A stretch of DNA of 64,000 nt from the NCBI GenBank assembly GCA_022828595.1, contig JAKGHH010000006.1, positions 17,418,499 through 17,482,498 on the forward strand, written 5' to 3'. The DNA comes from Nelumbo lutea. Lineage: Eukaryota > Streptophyta > Magnoliopsida > Proteales > Nelumbonaceae. The notes under the pieces were generated by a model that saw only the letters and a program-made list of their open reading frames with translations, was not told where the DNA came from and ran no database searches. This document shows positions 1-11,762 of the stretch, piece after piece. A program made the translations under genes and the position numbers. How positions within the stretch are numbered: position 1 is the stretch's first letter; each line of letters opens with the position of its first letter.

Positions 1-413
1 TCATGTTTGGGCCTGTTAATACAAAGACAAAGCCCAGCTTGAACCCAACCCATATTTGGCCTATGAATATGTTACGATTAGACCATTTTTTGTGATTTAA
101 AATCTCTTAAGACTGCGTTTGCTACCCGATTCAATTTTGCAGGTATTAGTTAAACATGTAATTTTACATCGATTTAAAATACATCGATAATTGATAATCA
201 ATGTAAAATTACATTTTGCTGTTAAATACACCGATAGTCGATGTAATAAATACATCGAGATTATGATGTATTACACCGCTCGCTCTTTCTCTCTCTTCTC
301 CTTCTCTTCTTCAGATGTGACTAGCCCTTTATGGCGCAACCATAACTACTAGCTAGAGCCAGGAAGGCAAGGTTGACAATCGATGAGGATAGAGAGGCGG
401 CGACAGCAGTGGT
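1..413. other. Non-coding flank upstream of the EXORDIUM-like pseudogene
   Basis: I see no gene here. The stretch is moderately AT-rich, with a pyrimidine-rich CTCTT run near 285-315. The only structure is a cluster of short ACATCGA-type motifs, listed separately. The region may be the 5' flank of the pseudogene or the arm of a DNA transposon that carried it. Confidence 0.5.
155..285. repeat. Cluster of TACATCGA / TTACACCGA motifs
   Basis: About six variants of TACATCGAT, CGATGTAAT and TACACCGA occur in both orientations within 130 bases. The same motif recurs beyond the other side of the pseudogene (1319-1440). Clustered short motifs on both sides resemble subterminal repeats of a plant DNA transposon. 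I found no clear terminal inverted repeat or target duplication, so the assignment is tentative. Confidence 0.35.
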
Positions 414-434
414 TTGAAAATAGCGTCTTCCGAC

Positions 435-1150
435 ATGTTTGTCTTCCTTTCAACTTTGGCTGTTGTTCTGTTTCTCCTTCCTATACCAGCTTCCTCACAC
501 GACGCGGCGAACCACAAACCAGTCCTTGAATACCACGGCGGTCCTGTCCTCAACGGCGACCTGAAAATTTCCTCAACGGCGGTACCGTCGGCCTCGTCCA
601 GGAATCAGCCATCCGCAAATTCATCCGCTCACTAAACAAAGACAACAGACGTGGAGCCACATGTGTTGGCATGGTGGAAGATGGTGGAGAGCTATCAAAT
701 TGCAGTCCCCGGAGGCCCCAAAACAAGCCTTATGCGCGTTGTCAGGAAAATAACCGACAAGTCATATTCCATCGGCAAAATCTTAACCCAAGATTTCATA
801 CCAGGTCTTATCAAGGAAGCAACCGGCGGATCCACACATTTGGTGACTGCCATCTTCGCAGCGAAGGATGTTTCAGTGCAGAATCTATGTAGTGGCAAAT
901 GCTGAGACCATGGGGTGGTGGGCACGGGGCCGGACGATCAGCTGTACACGCTGATCGGGAATCCGATGCTAGAATGCCCTTAAGCATGTGCTTGGCCGTT
1001 CTATAAGTCCGAGCTAATGATCCAATGCCTCTGCCAATGCAGCCACCGAACAAGGATGTGGGCGCTGACGCCATGTTCATCAACTTTGCTGCAGCCCTGG
1101 CTATTCTCGTCACCAATTCTACCTCAGTTTGGTTTGAGGGATTGAATCAC
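435..1150 (+). pseudogene. EXORDIUM / phosphate-induced-1 (PHI-1) like pseudogene, frameshifted
   Basis: EXORDIUM-family proteins are secreted cell-wall proteins linked to brassinosteroid-dependent growth. The ATG at 435 opens a hydrophobic signal-peptide-like stretch (FLSTLAVVLFLLPIPASS), then the family hallmark YHGGPVLNGDLKI. Matching family segments follow in other frames: FIRSLNKDNRRGA (about 610-660), AWWKMVESYQ (about 666-695), the segment ending SGKCG (to about 905), and NKDVGADAMFINFAAALA (about 1048-1101). Family members are normally single-exon genes of about 300 residues. Here at least three frame changes and an in-frame TAA near 980 break the reading frame. The usual C-terminal third is not recognisable after about 1150. 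What is seen is the ordered homology. Loss of function is inferred. The motif clusters on both sides could mean transposon capture. Confidence 0.78.
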
Positions 1151-1318
1151 ACCATGGACAGAGCAAAGTTTTTTACCAGACGCGTCTTCACCACCGCTCG
1201 TGGTGCTCTGTTTCTTCGCCGACAGGCAAGGACTGCAATCTCTCGATTGCAGTGGACTTTTACATCAATGATTTACCAAAAGAAAAGAGTGTTAAGCCGG
1301 ACAAACATCCGATTCCCA

Positions 1319-1410
1319 TTTTACACTCTCATGAACCCATCGATGTAATAATCCTCATTGTAAATTTTACACTCTCATGAACCCATCGATGTAATAATCC
1401 TCGGTGTAAA
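1319..1410. repeat. Tandem duplication, 2 x 46 bp
   Basis: Two adjacent 46-bp copies, 1319-1364 and 1365-1410, differ at only about three positions. Each contains CCATCGATGTAATAATCCTC. The motif is related to the ACATCGA cluster at 155-285, in inverted sense. Confidence 0.85.
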
Positions 1411-1499
1411 TTTAGATTTTAAAAATACGAAGTATGAATTGATTATGAAGTTTTATAATACATCTGGAAATTGTAAAGTAATTAGGAAAGAAAAACTAA

Positions 1500-1835
1500 G
1501 ATTGATATCAAAACATCTAATCTTGCTAGGGTCGGATTCTTCTTGATCTTGATCTTTATTTTGATAGGATCAAACACTCTTGAGCTTGATCTTCACCGTT
1601 GGATCTTCTTGGATCTAATCCATGAGTCTTGGAAGTCTTAGATTATCTTGATCTCTAGGATTCTTGATTATCTTGAATTCTTGAATTCTTGATAGATCTT
1701 GAATTCTTGAATTCTTGAATTATCTTGGAATAATCTTGAATTTTTGAATTATCTTGGACTCTTGAATTTTTAATGTATTTTGAATTCCTAAATTATTTTG
1801 AATTCTTTGAGTTCTTTGGCTTATCTTGAATTCTT
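1500..1835. repeat. Degenerate array of TTGAATTCTT-like units
   Basis: TCTTGA, TTGAATTCTT, TTGATCTT and TTGAATTATC variants repeat at about 10-bp spacing over more than 300 bases, densest at 1670-1770. The unit is irregular and has no unique spacers. It reads as a slipped low-complexity or minisatellite array. No gene is visible in 1411-1894. Confidence 0.65.
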
Positions 1836-1894
1836 TCCATAAATTGTCGCCCATATGATGAGATGGACCTCCCTGATAAGATGGGCCTCCATCA

Positions 1895-2662
1895 GAACTG
1901 TTGTGAATGTAGATTTGTACTCGACCAATCATTTATACTTTATAATCGCATCTGGTATTGATCTTTCTCCAAATAAGCATTAAATGAGAATGTAAAGGAC
2001 ATTTTCAACATTAGGTACTTTTCCAATTACTAAAGATAATAGAAGGTACTTTTGTCTCTTTTGTAAAATAAACATGTAGAAAGACATATTTGCCATTTAT
2101 GTTTTTCCTATTCAAAGTTTACATATGGGATATTTTTTTGTCTAATGAAAATTCCCAAAGTCAAGACACTTGTTTACAGTTTTATAGATATTATAGATAA
2201 AGTTAATATAGATTTGTTTCATCGATTGTTCTGATTTAATAGTAAAATGCAGTAAAACATAAGCAAATAATCTACCAAATAATTAAGAAGTTCCAAATCC
2301 AGCCATAGGTGAAAAAGCCAATAATTAAAAAAAATACAGATTTAGAACTAATAATAGATGGAAAAATAAAGACGATTTGCTATTGAATGGTATTTCCAAT
2401 TTCCATTGGGAGAAATTCTCCTTGGTGCTATACAATGTAAATTTACAATGTTGAAATTTCAACAATATTCTTTGGAAAAATAGGGACATTGGTTTCAATC
2501 TCAATTCCCTCCTCAACTTCAATTACAATGTCTTTTTTATTCACCAGAAGCTACAAAATTGGAGAATTTAGATTTAATGCTGGCCCATCCTCCATTAGCT
2601 TTAAGCGAAGAATCATTCTTTTGGATCCAAAGCTATAGCCCTTTGAGCTTATGAGCCTACGG
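1895..2662 (-). repeat. Inverted duplicate of the SAUR gene 3' flank
   Basis: Read on the minus strand, this matches the DNA downstream of the intact SAUR gene. 2662 down to about 2290 corresponds to about 57650-58030. 2270 down to about 1955 corresponds to about 58755-59060. 1930 down to 1895 corresponds to about 59588-59625. Two blocks present at the 58-kb locus are missing here, one of them the roughly 700-bp block that includes repeat R1. It implies a further SAUR gene once lay on the minus strand just beyond 2663. An LTR now begins there, about 85 bases past where the stop codon would have been. Confidence 0.75.
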
Positions 2663-3815
2663 TGTTAGACAGTTTTGTATGCCCTTAGCTTCAATCAAAA
2701 TTGATGTACTTTATGAGTTTATTGTAAATGAATGAAAGTGCATATTTGATTCATGTTCCCTTGGTATGTTTCTGTGTAATACCCTTAAATTGGACACTTA
2801 TTGAGACTTGTGTTAGTTTAGAATGTTCACAGCCAGTGGGTCGGTCAGGGGAGACCTATCATGACAAGGCTGACACTGTGGTGCCACCAAGTCGGTTGGG
2901 GTGGCTTGTCTCAGCTACCGGGGTGAGACCCTAGGCACATACAGTGTGGGATTAATTGAATCTTTGAACTGGACCAGATTTCTAGTATTGCCCTGGACCT
3001 TGGAGATTGATGGACAAAACTGAAAAGTTACACCCGAACCCTAGACTCGATTATGATACTGCACTAGGTGTCGGATCGGGGTGTCTTTGATGTACCAATC
3101 AGTGAGATCCTTAGCGGGGTCAAAACCTGGGTATGTTGGGACAATCCGAGAATTCATCTGAGTGGGTGATCATAGTGACAGAATCAGCCCCTTTGTCGGA
3201 CAAAGGTAATGATCGGGGATGCGCTCTCACTGTTGGAAACCAAGACTACCGGCGGCCGATTTCAACCGTTGAAATTTGTTTTGCAAAGTATATTTTATAT
3301 GAGATATAAAAGTATATACATTATGGTTTCTAAAATGTTTGCAAAAAGGTTTTAATTCCTGGGATCCATATAAGTGGAGAGTGCAACACTGTTCCTTGCA
3401 GCCGAGGGAGAGGTCCTCTCTTGTCGGGCAGTGTAAGATCATTATGGGCTGAAAGGTTAAGTGTAAGACCATTGAGGATAATACCTGATGGGCTAATCTT
3501 GCATCTGCCCACAGTCCCTGGGTGTTACAAGGTGGTTTGGCCCAGGGACCACTTAGGGTAAGTGTTGGGCCCATAGAGCCCATTTGATGGGTTTCAGGGG
3601 GTGCACTGTCTTTAATAGTGTATTCGACCAGGCCTTGTAACAAAGGCTGGGCCGAACCCATGTGGCTGATGTGTAGATCAATGCTTGGGTCCCACGCCAT
3701 ACAAGGAAGCCCAACTGGGCAGCAGTTAGGAATGTTAAGTGAGCACATAAGTTTAATGGGCCTAAAGCCCATTTCGAACTGGGCTATTTATTTAGTTAAT
3801 TAAAGGGGCGAATAA
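2663..3815 (+). mobile_element. Family A copia LTR, 3'-truncated
   Basis: The LTR begins with TGTTAGACAGTTTTGTATGC and follows the family A LTR order seen at 14546-16503, as far as the AAAGGGG segment at about 3806-3812. The promoter and 3' third of the LTR are missing, so about 1150 of about 1950 bases remain. It sits directly in duplicated SAUR 3'-flank DNA. The minus strand carries a 181-codon open frame (3227-3772) that is not conserved as open in the other copies. Confidence 0.85.
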
Positions 3816-5165
3816 TTATTTCTAATATGCAATTCAGCAATTTAACATAAAATAATAAAATAAACTAACCAAAGGAAGCAATTAAAATAATAATAAAAAA
3901 GAAAACCTAACACATTCACAACTCACAACATAATTTCAAAAATTAAATAATCCTATATGATGCATGCTCTAAAACATATAAAACCCTAGATGTTGGAATG
4001 CAAATGCAAAAATATTAATTATTTTTTTATTTTTCTATTTTTATAATTTGTATATATATATATATATACTTTTATTTTTTTTGAAATTTGAAATTTGAAA
4101 TTTAAATTCAAATTCAAATTCGAATTAAAATTCAAATTTAAATTCAAATTTTGAAATTTAATCTCAAATTAAAAAATTGAATAATATTCTATTAACAAGT
4201 AATTATTCAATTAAATAACTAATTAAAGGGTAATTAAATAAAGCAACAAATAATTATAACAAAAAGAAAATAAAAGAGTTAATTATGCTAAAAAATATTT
4301 ACAACTACAAAAATAAATTCTAAAAAAAAATTGCTACTCAAAGGATTAAACCGAAAATGAAAAAAGAAGATTATGCTGCAAAAAGTAAAATAAAATAAAA
4401 TAGAAGAAGTGAATTAAAAAAAAATGAACCAAATAAAACAAAAATTCACTCAAGAAATTAAAATAAAAAATGCATCTAAGAACAAAATGAAAGAAAAATA
4501 ATACTAAAACAAATAATAAAATAAATTAGATCTATAAAAAAATTAACTAAAAATTCGAAAATCACTATTTTACCAAAAAAAAAAGAATTCAAAAATAAGA
4601 ACAAAAATAAACAAAAATAAAATGGGATGACTACACCTTAAACGCAATCCAATTTCTCTTCTTTTCTCTTTTTCTTTCGTAGTCCGGCAATGCTCCGGTA
4701 CCCCACCTTTCGCTATTACGTCCTACAAAATCAAAGAGAAACAAGAATTAAAATGAGATTACAGATCAAATAATCAAAGAAAAAAAATAATGAAATAGAT
4801 CCAAACAAAGCAAATAAAAATTTTTCTTTGTTGCTTCCATAGCAATGATGCCAAAAATTTGGTGTATCTGGAAGCGTGTCATTAACCACTTCGGAACACC
4901 AGCTTTAATATTTGTAATCTTTCTGATTCTCAAACTAACTACAAACGCAGTTAGTGGGGAGAAAGGGGTTGTATCCATAGGGAAGCGAGTGAAAAATCAC
5001 TATGTACTTTAATCCAGACAAAATAACATGATGGGTAATTACAGAAACACAAAACTTTAATTAATTAAAGTAGAACCCATTTAAATAAGATTCTAACAAT
5101 GCTGAAAGTGAAAAGTGTAGAAAAATGAATAAATAACAAAAATAATTAAATAAAAGAATCTAAAT
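3816..5165. other. AT-rich gene-free stretch, probably decayed retroelement
   Basis: No gene is visible. The sequence is extremely A/T-rich, with a (TA)n run at about 4049-4066 and a self-complementary run of AAATTTG/CAAATTT units at about 4080-4165 that could fold on itself. The right part (4630-5030) is less extreme and carries a minus-strand retroelement leader-like motif, listed separately. Confidence 0.5.
4832..4862 (-). other. Decayed LTR-element leader motif
   Basis: On the minus strand this reads AATTTTTGGCATCATTGCTA, close to the TTTTTGGC...GTTGCC...GGGGA motif that opens the internal region of element D at 32341. Differences are mostly C-to-T or G-to-A. If correct, an old LTR lies to the right (about 4863-5165) and the AT-rich DNA to the left is its internal region. 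Confidence 0.4.
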
Positions 5166-5507
5166 GAAAAGTCTGCAACTCGGTCAAAGGTAGTAATCTC
5201 TCAAACTCTCCTTTGACCCACGAACTCCTCGAGCTAGGCCTTCCGTCTTACTTGGCCATCCCAGCCCTCGGCTGTACCTGCCACCTCAGCCGCCTACTAG
5301 CTCAGAAGATAAGGACCCAACCAGTTAACGTAAAGTTGAGAAAGAATGCCAGTACTTGGGCTTTGGTATCCTTGATTCCCTCTAGATATGAGGCAGCGCC
5401 GAACTCGGCCACTCATCCATGTGTACCTCCGAGGCATTCTACTCCTCAACCGCTAGGACAGGCACCTTCTATAACCTCTGCTCTGCCTCATCTAGTGAGG
5501 CCCTAAC
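5166..5507 (-). pseudogene. Family C antisense ORF, 3' exon fragment
   Basis: This matches 28995-29320 closely, for example AAGAATGCCAGTACTT and TCTAGTGAGGCCCT. In the 29-kb copy this DNA encodes, on the minus strand, the coiled-coil end of the antisense ORF of a Tat-type element. The fragment stops exactly at a solo LTR (5508). It resumes after 7462 and again after 9377, where the neighbouring bases of the 29-kb copy reappear. No intact frame remains. The exact left boundary is unclear. Confidence 0.75.
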
Positions 5508-7461
5508 TGTTAGACAGTTTTTTGTATGCCCTTAGCTTCAATCTGATTTGATGTACTTTTGTTATTTAGTGGAAATAAATAAAGTGCATGTTTGATTCAT
5601 GTTGTTTGGTTTAATTCTGTGTAAAACCCTAAAACTGGACATTTATAGAGACTCGTGTTAGTTTTAAAAGTTCACAGCCGTTGGATAAGTCTGGAGAGAT
5701 TTATCCTGCCAAGGCTGATGCTGGTGTGCCACCAAGTGTTGGGATGGCCTGTCTCAGCCATCAGGGTAAGACCCGAGGCACATGCAGTATTGGATTACTT
5801 GAATCCTTGAACCGGACCAGATTTCCAGTATTGCCCTGGACCTTGGAGATAGATGGGCAAAACTGAAAAGCTACACCTAACCCCTAGACTCGATTATGAC
5901 ATTTCACTAGGTGTTGGATCAGGCTGCCTTTGATATGCCAATCAGTGAGATCCTTAGCGGGGATCAAAACCTGGGTATGTTGGGGCAGTTTGAGAATTCA
6001 TCTGAGTGGGTGATCATAGTGACAGAATCAGCCACTTTGTCGGACAAAGGGTAATGATCGGGAATGCACTCTCTCTGATGGAAACCAAACTGCCGGCAGT
6101 TGATTTCAATCGTTGGAATTTTGTTTTGCAAAATTAATATATTTATATATATATATGTACGGTTTCGAATTGTTTGCAAATGATTTTAATTCCCGGGATC
6201 CATGTGAGAGGAGAGTGCGGCACTGTTCCTTGCAGCCGAGGGAGAGGTCCTCTCTTGTCGGGTAGTGCTTGATCATTAAGGGCTGAGAGGTTAAGTGTAA
6301 GACCATTGAGGATAATACCTGATGGGCTATTCTTGCACCTGCCCACAGTCCCTGGGTTTTTATAAGATGGCTTGGCCCAGGGACCACTTAATGTAAGTGT
6401 TGGGCCCATAGGGTCCATATGATGGACTCAAGGGGTTCATTGAGTTTTTCAGTGAATTCGGCTGGGCCTTGTATTAAAGGCTGGGCCGAACCCATGTGGC
6501 TGGTGTGTAGATCAATGCTTGGGTCCCACGCCATACAAAGAAGCCCAACTGGGCAGCAGATTGGAAAGTAATTAGACACTGAACACTTAATGGGCCAGAA
6601 GCCCATTTCGAGGTGGGATGATATGATCACCCATCCTTGGGGCGAATCTGAGATTAATGTTAGTAAAAGGATTGGGCCTTTAGCCTTATCCACTCTTGGA
6701 GACCAAATTCAAATTAGATTTGAATCTGGTAACCTCCTGATAAGATCAGGAGTAAGCTAACTTTATCTGCAGATAGGATTAAGATTATCCCCTATCCAAA
6801 TACTGATTTGGATTGGGATAACTCCTAATTAGGAGGATTCTTAATCAAGAAGAAAGGAGGAGAAACCCAAACCAAGAAGGAAAAATATCAGATTTCGAAC
6901 CTCCTTGAAGGAAGATAGGATATCTCCTGCGAATTGAGATAGGATCTCATTCATACTCCAGAAAAGAAAAAAGGCAGTTCAGCCTTTTCGCTTTAGAGTT
7001 CTCCTCCTGCCGCCGCCATCTGTTTTTGCAAGATTAGATCTTTGCAGAAAAAGAAAGTCAAGAAATCTGTTCTTGACATTAGTCTTGCAACAAAGACTAA
7101 AAGGATTCAGTGTTTAGTGTTTCCAGAGGATTCTTGTGAAGGATCCAGTGTGTAGGACGCACCCTGCTAGTTCTGTTCCATCCACAGCTGTGTCATCTTC
7201 AGCAGGAATGGATCTTGGAGTATTCTTTGGGCGTGAACACCAACCTTGGGAGATACTGCTTCTCCGGATCAGGTATATTCCTCCCATTTATCTTTTGGTA
7301 CAGATCTGGTTTGATTATGGTTCAAGTAGGATCCTTGAATATTGTATTCTAAATTTAGGGAATATGATACCCAGTTGGGAGAAGGTAGGAAATTTTTGAA
7401 ATTCGCCCACCCATTCCGCAACATTTATGGCGTCCATTAGATGGATCCTACCATTCTTTCA
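5508..7461 (+). mobile_element. Family A solo LTR with perfect target duplication
   Basis: The LTR runs from TGTTAGACAG to CATTCTTTCA (TG...CA). Perfect 5-bp repeats CTAAC flank it at 5503-5507 and 7462-7466. No internal region is present, so this is a solo LTR, normally the product of unequal recombination between the two LTRs of one element. Its length, 1954 bp, matches the 5' LTR of the full copy. Family C DNA lies on both sides. Promoter and U5-like segments near the 3' end are retained. Confidence 0.93.
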
Positions 7462-7481
7462 CTAACCACCTCACTTGTTCC

Positions 7482-9376
7482 TATTATACAGTTATGCCCT
7501 TAGCTCCAATCAGATTGAAGTACCTTTCAACATTTATGGTAAATTAATAAAGTACATAATTGATTCATGTCATTGTGGTTTGTTTCTATTTCATACCCTT
7601 AAACTGGATACTTATGAGACTCGTGTTAGTTTAGAATCTTCACAGCCGTTAGAGAGATCTAGGGAGATTTATCCTACCAAGGCTGACACTGATGTACCAC
7701 CAAGTTGGTTGGGGTGGCTTGTCTCAGCTGCCAAGGTGAGACCTGAGGTTCATGCAGTGTGGGTTTTCTTGAAGCCCTGAACTGGACCGAAATTCCAGTA
7801 TTGCCTTGGACCTTGGAGATAGATGGAAAAAACTAGAATGTTACACCTGACCCCTAGACTCGATAATGGTACTGTACCAGCTATTGGATTGGGATGTCTT
7901 TAATATGCCAATCAATGAGATCCCAAGAGGGGGTCAAAACCTAGGTATGTTGGGACAACCCAAGAATTCATCTGAGTGGGTGATCATAGTGACAAGATTA
8001 GCCCCTTTGTCAGAAAAAGTGAATCATCGAGGATGCACTCTCTCTGATGGAAACCCAAACCGCTAGCAGTTGATTTCAACTGTTGAAATTTGTTTTTGCA
8101 AAATATATTTATATAAATATATACATATATATTATGGTTTCAAAATGTTTGCAAAAGGTTTTAATTCCCAGGATCCATGTGAGTAGAGAATGAAGCACTA
8201 TTCCTTGCAACCGAGGGAGAGGTCCTTTCTTGTCGAGTAGTGTTTGATCATTATGGATTGAGAGGTTAAGTGTAAGACCATTGAGGGTAATACCTGATGG
8301 GCTAATCTTGCATCTGCCCATAGTCCTTGGGTTTTCATAAGGTGGCTGGACACAAGGACCATTTAGTGTAAATGTTGGGCCCATTAAAAGCCCATGGTGA
8401 TGGACTCAGGGGTTCACTATCTCTTATAGTGAATTCAGGCAAGCCTTGTGACAAAGGCTGGGCTGAACCCATGTGGCTGATGTGTAGATCAATGTTTGGG
8501 TCCCACGCCATACAAGGAGAGCTAACTGGGCAGCAAGTTAAGGGGTTAAGGGAGTACAGAAACTTAATGGGCTTGAAGCCCAATTTTGAGCTGTGTTAAT
8601 TAGATTAATTAAATAGGGGCAAATATGGGTTCAGATTAACAGATAAGGATAAGAGGATAAGTCTTATCCACTTAAAGAGTACAGATCCAAATAAAGATTT
8701 GGTTCAGGAAACTCCTAATTCAATTAGGATTAAAATGATCTTAAACTGCAGATAAGATAAGGGATTATCCTTATCACTTAAAGAGTTTAGATCCAAATAA
8801 AGATTTGGATCAGGAAACTCCTAATCAGATTAGGAGGTTGTTTCTTTAAGGCTATAAATAAGAGAGCAGGGCAGACATGCAAAACACACCAGACAAGACG
8901 CAACAATCTGTAGATTTCTTCCTTGTTCTTGCAGCCCTTACCAAGTTTGATCTCCACTTGTGGGAGTGATCAAGAATTTTTCTTGATATTGCTTCTTGGA
9001 TGAAGAAGATATCTGAAGTCATGCTCACCAGCCCTCTACCCAATTCTTGCTGAAGAATTCGGTTCTTGATGAAGAGCAGTCTTACTGATCTTGCTTTACC
9101 TCACACTGTGTCATCTTCAGCGGAAGTAGTTTATGGTTTTCTCCTTGGGCATGAACACCTTCATTGGGAGTTATTGCTACTCCGTATCTGGTATATCCCT
9201 CTCTTCCCTTTTTGGTTTTAGATCCGGTCTGGTTTGGTTCGAGATTCATCCTTGAAAATGCAGTTTTCTAAAATAGGGAATGCGATTCCCAAATGGGAGA
9301 GACAAAAATTTTTAAAATTTTGCCCAACCTTCCTGCAGGGTTCAGCCATCCATATGATGGATCTCTCATCCCTTTA
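7482..9376 (+). mobile_element. Second family A solo LTR, 20 bp from the first
   Basis: The LTR runs from TATTATACAG (terminal TG mutated to TA) to ATCCCTTTA. Perfect 5-bp repeats GTTCC flank it at 7477-7481 and 9377-9381. A TATA-like GGCTATAAATAAG lies near 8851. Only 20 bases of family C DNA (7462-7481, including one copy of the first LTR's CTAAC duplication) separate it from the first solo LTR. Because each LTR has its own distinct duplication, these are two independent insertions, not the two ends of one element. Confidence 0.92.
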
Positions 9377-11746
9377 GTTCCCTCTTGGCCGCCTTGTTGT
9401 CCTTGGGCTTTTTGTGGCGCTCGTGCTTCCACATGTTGTATCTGCAACAACTTCTCGGCTGGCCCACTCCTTGGCTAGCTGGTGCTTCAGCTGCTCGATC
9501 TTTTCCTACGATGTCTAAACCTATTGAATCATCACCTCCATCATGTCATAGAGGCCAATGATGCAAGAAGATGTATGCAAAAATGCAAAGAATTCACATT
9601 GGTTGAAAAGATCCAAGTAAAGGAAGCAATGTTGTGAAGACAATGGAGGTTCAGCCTTACCTTAGCTAGCTTATCGAATAATGTGCACCATACGGCCTAG
9701 GAGGAGACCTGAGTCCATTACTGATGATCACCAGTGGGGAGTATGTCAGTGATCAAGGCATGGCCAATGCTAGCATGGCTCAAGGAGTCGCCTTTCCTGA
9801 CGTTCCATTTTAGGCAAAACACCTGGCGTGAAGCTAGGTGGATGTCATCCTGTGGGTCCTAGGAGTGAGGCCCTGATTGCCTAGTTCCCCTGACAATACC
9901 CTCGGCTTAGTGGTCCCTTACTACAACCTTCTTTGTCCTCATATCTTGAGGGGCTTAGATCGGTTGTTTGGGTGTGGCCATCTTCATTTCTTAGCCTCGG
10001 CGTTCCCCTTGGGCGAAGGTGGTTCCCTCATGTTCTACCTCTACGAAGGCCCCTCGGTTGGGTCCTTCTTGGATTTCTCCATGGCAGCCTGCAACAATCT
10101 TTCCTTTAAGCCACCGTCCATCTCTACAACTAAGGAATATGACCAACATTAGAAGAAAGGCAACAATAGATAAACAAGTGACACATCTTGCCGATAATAG
10201 GAGTGCCCATACCAAGGGGCAGGACTAAGGCTATCCAACACCAAGGTCTCCTCTTCCACTGAAGGTTTGACATGAATCATCCCAGCCAATCAAATCTAAT
10301 TCATCATGGCCGACTCCTCCTCACTGTTGTACGACCTGATCATCTTGGCCAATGAATTTGGCATCCCCTAGTGAGACTGGAAGGACCATCCTTGTGGGCA
10401 GCTAATGAAGAAGAACTTCTTCTTCCAATTGTGGATAGACACGAGTTGTCCACTACCCTATCCCATCGGCCTTGGAAGTACCATAAACCTTCTTTGTCGG
10501 GATTCCTCCTGTGTGAACAAACCTCAGAAGACTTTTAGGATCACAGACATGTCTCGAAGGTAGGCCATCACCCATATGGCAACTATTGTCCTAATGGCGT
10601 TTGGGGTAGGCTTGTTGTGGGAAATGCTGTAGTAATTGAGGATTTCTAGGATGAGGGGTGGCCAAGGAAAATGAGGCTGAAGTAGAGGTAGTGCTTGTGC
10701 ACATACACCTCTCCTACAGTGGGTCACCATGGCCGATCACTAACATAGGGGACTCTAACCCTATAGCCCCTTGGGATATGATACATCTCAGATAGAGCCC
10801 TCACTTTCTCTTTGTTGAGCTCACTATCGAAATTAGATCAGGGATGGCACACCAATGCCACACCTTGGTGAGTGGCCTTGGCTCATTCATTGGGAGTAGG
10901 TTCCTTAGCTTCCATGGGTTCCACAACTTCGGGAAGCTCAGAAGCATTCCCCATGGAATCATCCCTCATCCTTGTGGAGCCAGTACATTCATCGAGAGAG
11001 CCTATGCCCCATTGGTCATGTTTGGCTGTCACAACCACTACCGGCCAAGGTGGAAGAAGAGTTGATGGGGTCAATCCAGTTGGGAAGGGAATTACATTCA
11101 GGTACAGAGTTTAAGACTGATATGTTGAAGACAAGAGTCCTTTTCCTAGTGTATGTTCGAGGAAAGAAGACTTAGGGAGTTAGTTGTTGGTAACCGAGGT
11201 CTCTATGATCACAAGTGAAGACTCAAGGTTTGACCAAATGGTGAAGGCACGCTGAACAAACATCCCTATTTAAAGAAAAATGTACGGATCAAATTTCTTT
11301 GACCCAACAGTCACAGACAAGTCAATCTAATAGCCCAAACCAACAGGCTACACGTGGCATTGACCTTGGGGAGATGAAACAACACCGAAGGAGGGAATCA
11401 GTTTGCCTGTTTGCTATGGGTCATGAACAATCCAAACCGGACAGCCCTTCGCACCATTCCACGCATGGCCTCGATTAGTCCACACCAACACCCATTCCAC
11501 ATAGGACCTCCACCGAATGACGTCGACACCCATATGGGTTTCAACACTAGCCATGGTCCCGCACTCTTGGCCTGTAAAGATCCTTCATTGAGATGGAGGG
11601 TGATCAATTAAGTAGTCGCCAAGCATTCACCAAGAAGAGTCCTCTACAACCTAGGCCGACACCTCCACGCAACTCCATAGTACTCTCTTCGGCTGAAGCT
11701 GAGGCCTCCACACAATATGCCATCCAACCTCGACGACTATGGCCTT
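9377..11746 (-). pseudogene. Family C antisense ORF region, decayed
   Basis: This is collinear with 29335-30902 and continues to the family C polypurine tract. On the minus strand it would encode the extra antisense protein of a Tat-type Ty3 element (coiled-coil C-terminal part), now full of stops. A splice donor (AAG|GTAAGG, minus strand, intron starting at 9660) is shared with the 29-kb copy. Short open frames on either strand here, such as 9877-10152 and 10844-11114, are accidental. The region ends in a non-coding part (about 11215-11746) that is also found inverted at 43944-44470. Confidence 0.65.
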
Positions 11747-11762
11747 GAGAGTGGGGGGCAAG
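11747..11762 (+). other. Polypurine tract of family C element
   Basis: GAGAGTGGGGGGCAAG sits directly before the LTR start TGATGTAG. This is the expected place for the plus-strand primer of an LTR retrotransposon. The inverted copy at 43944-43959 keeps the same purine tract. Confidence 0.8.

Noticed and set aside
1500..1835. Regularly spaced short repeats as a CRISPR-like array
   Set aside because: Units touch each other and vary, there are no unique spacers, and the context is a plant genome.
3227..3772. 181-codon minus-strand ORF in a family A LTR, with similar shorter frames in other LTR copies
   Set aside because: The amino-acid similarity between copies is explained by the LTR DNA itself. 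The frame is broken differently in each copy, so there is no sign of a protein gene.
9877..10152. 91-codon plus-strand ORF, also present at 29773-30045
   Set aside because: Conserved only because the family C DNA is duplicated. It has no known domain, and the opposite strand carries the antisense gene.
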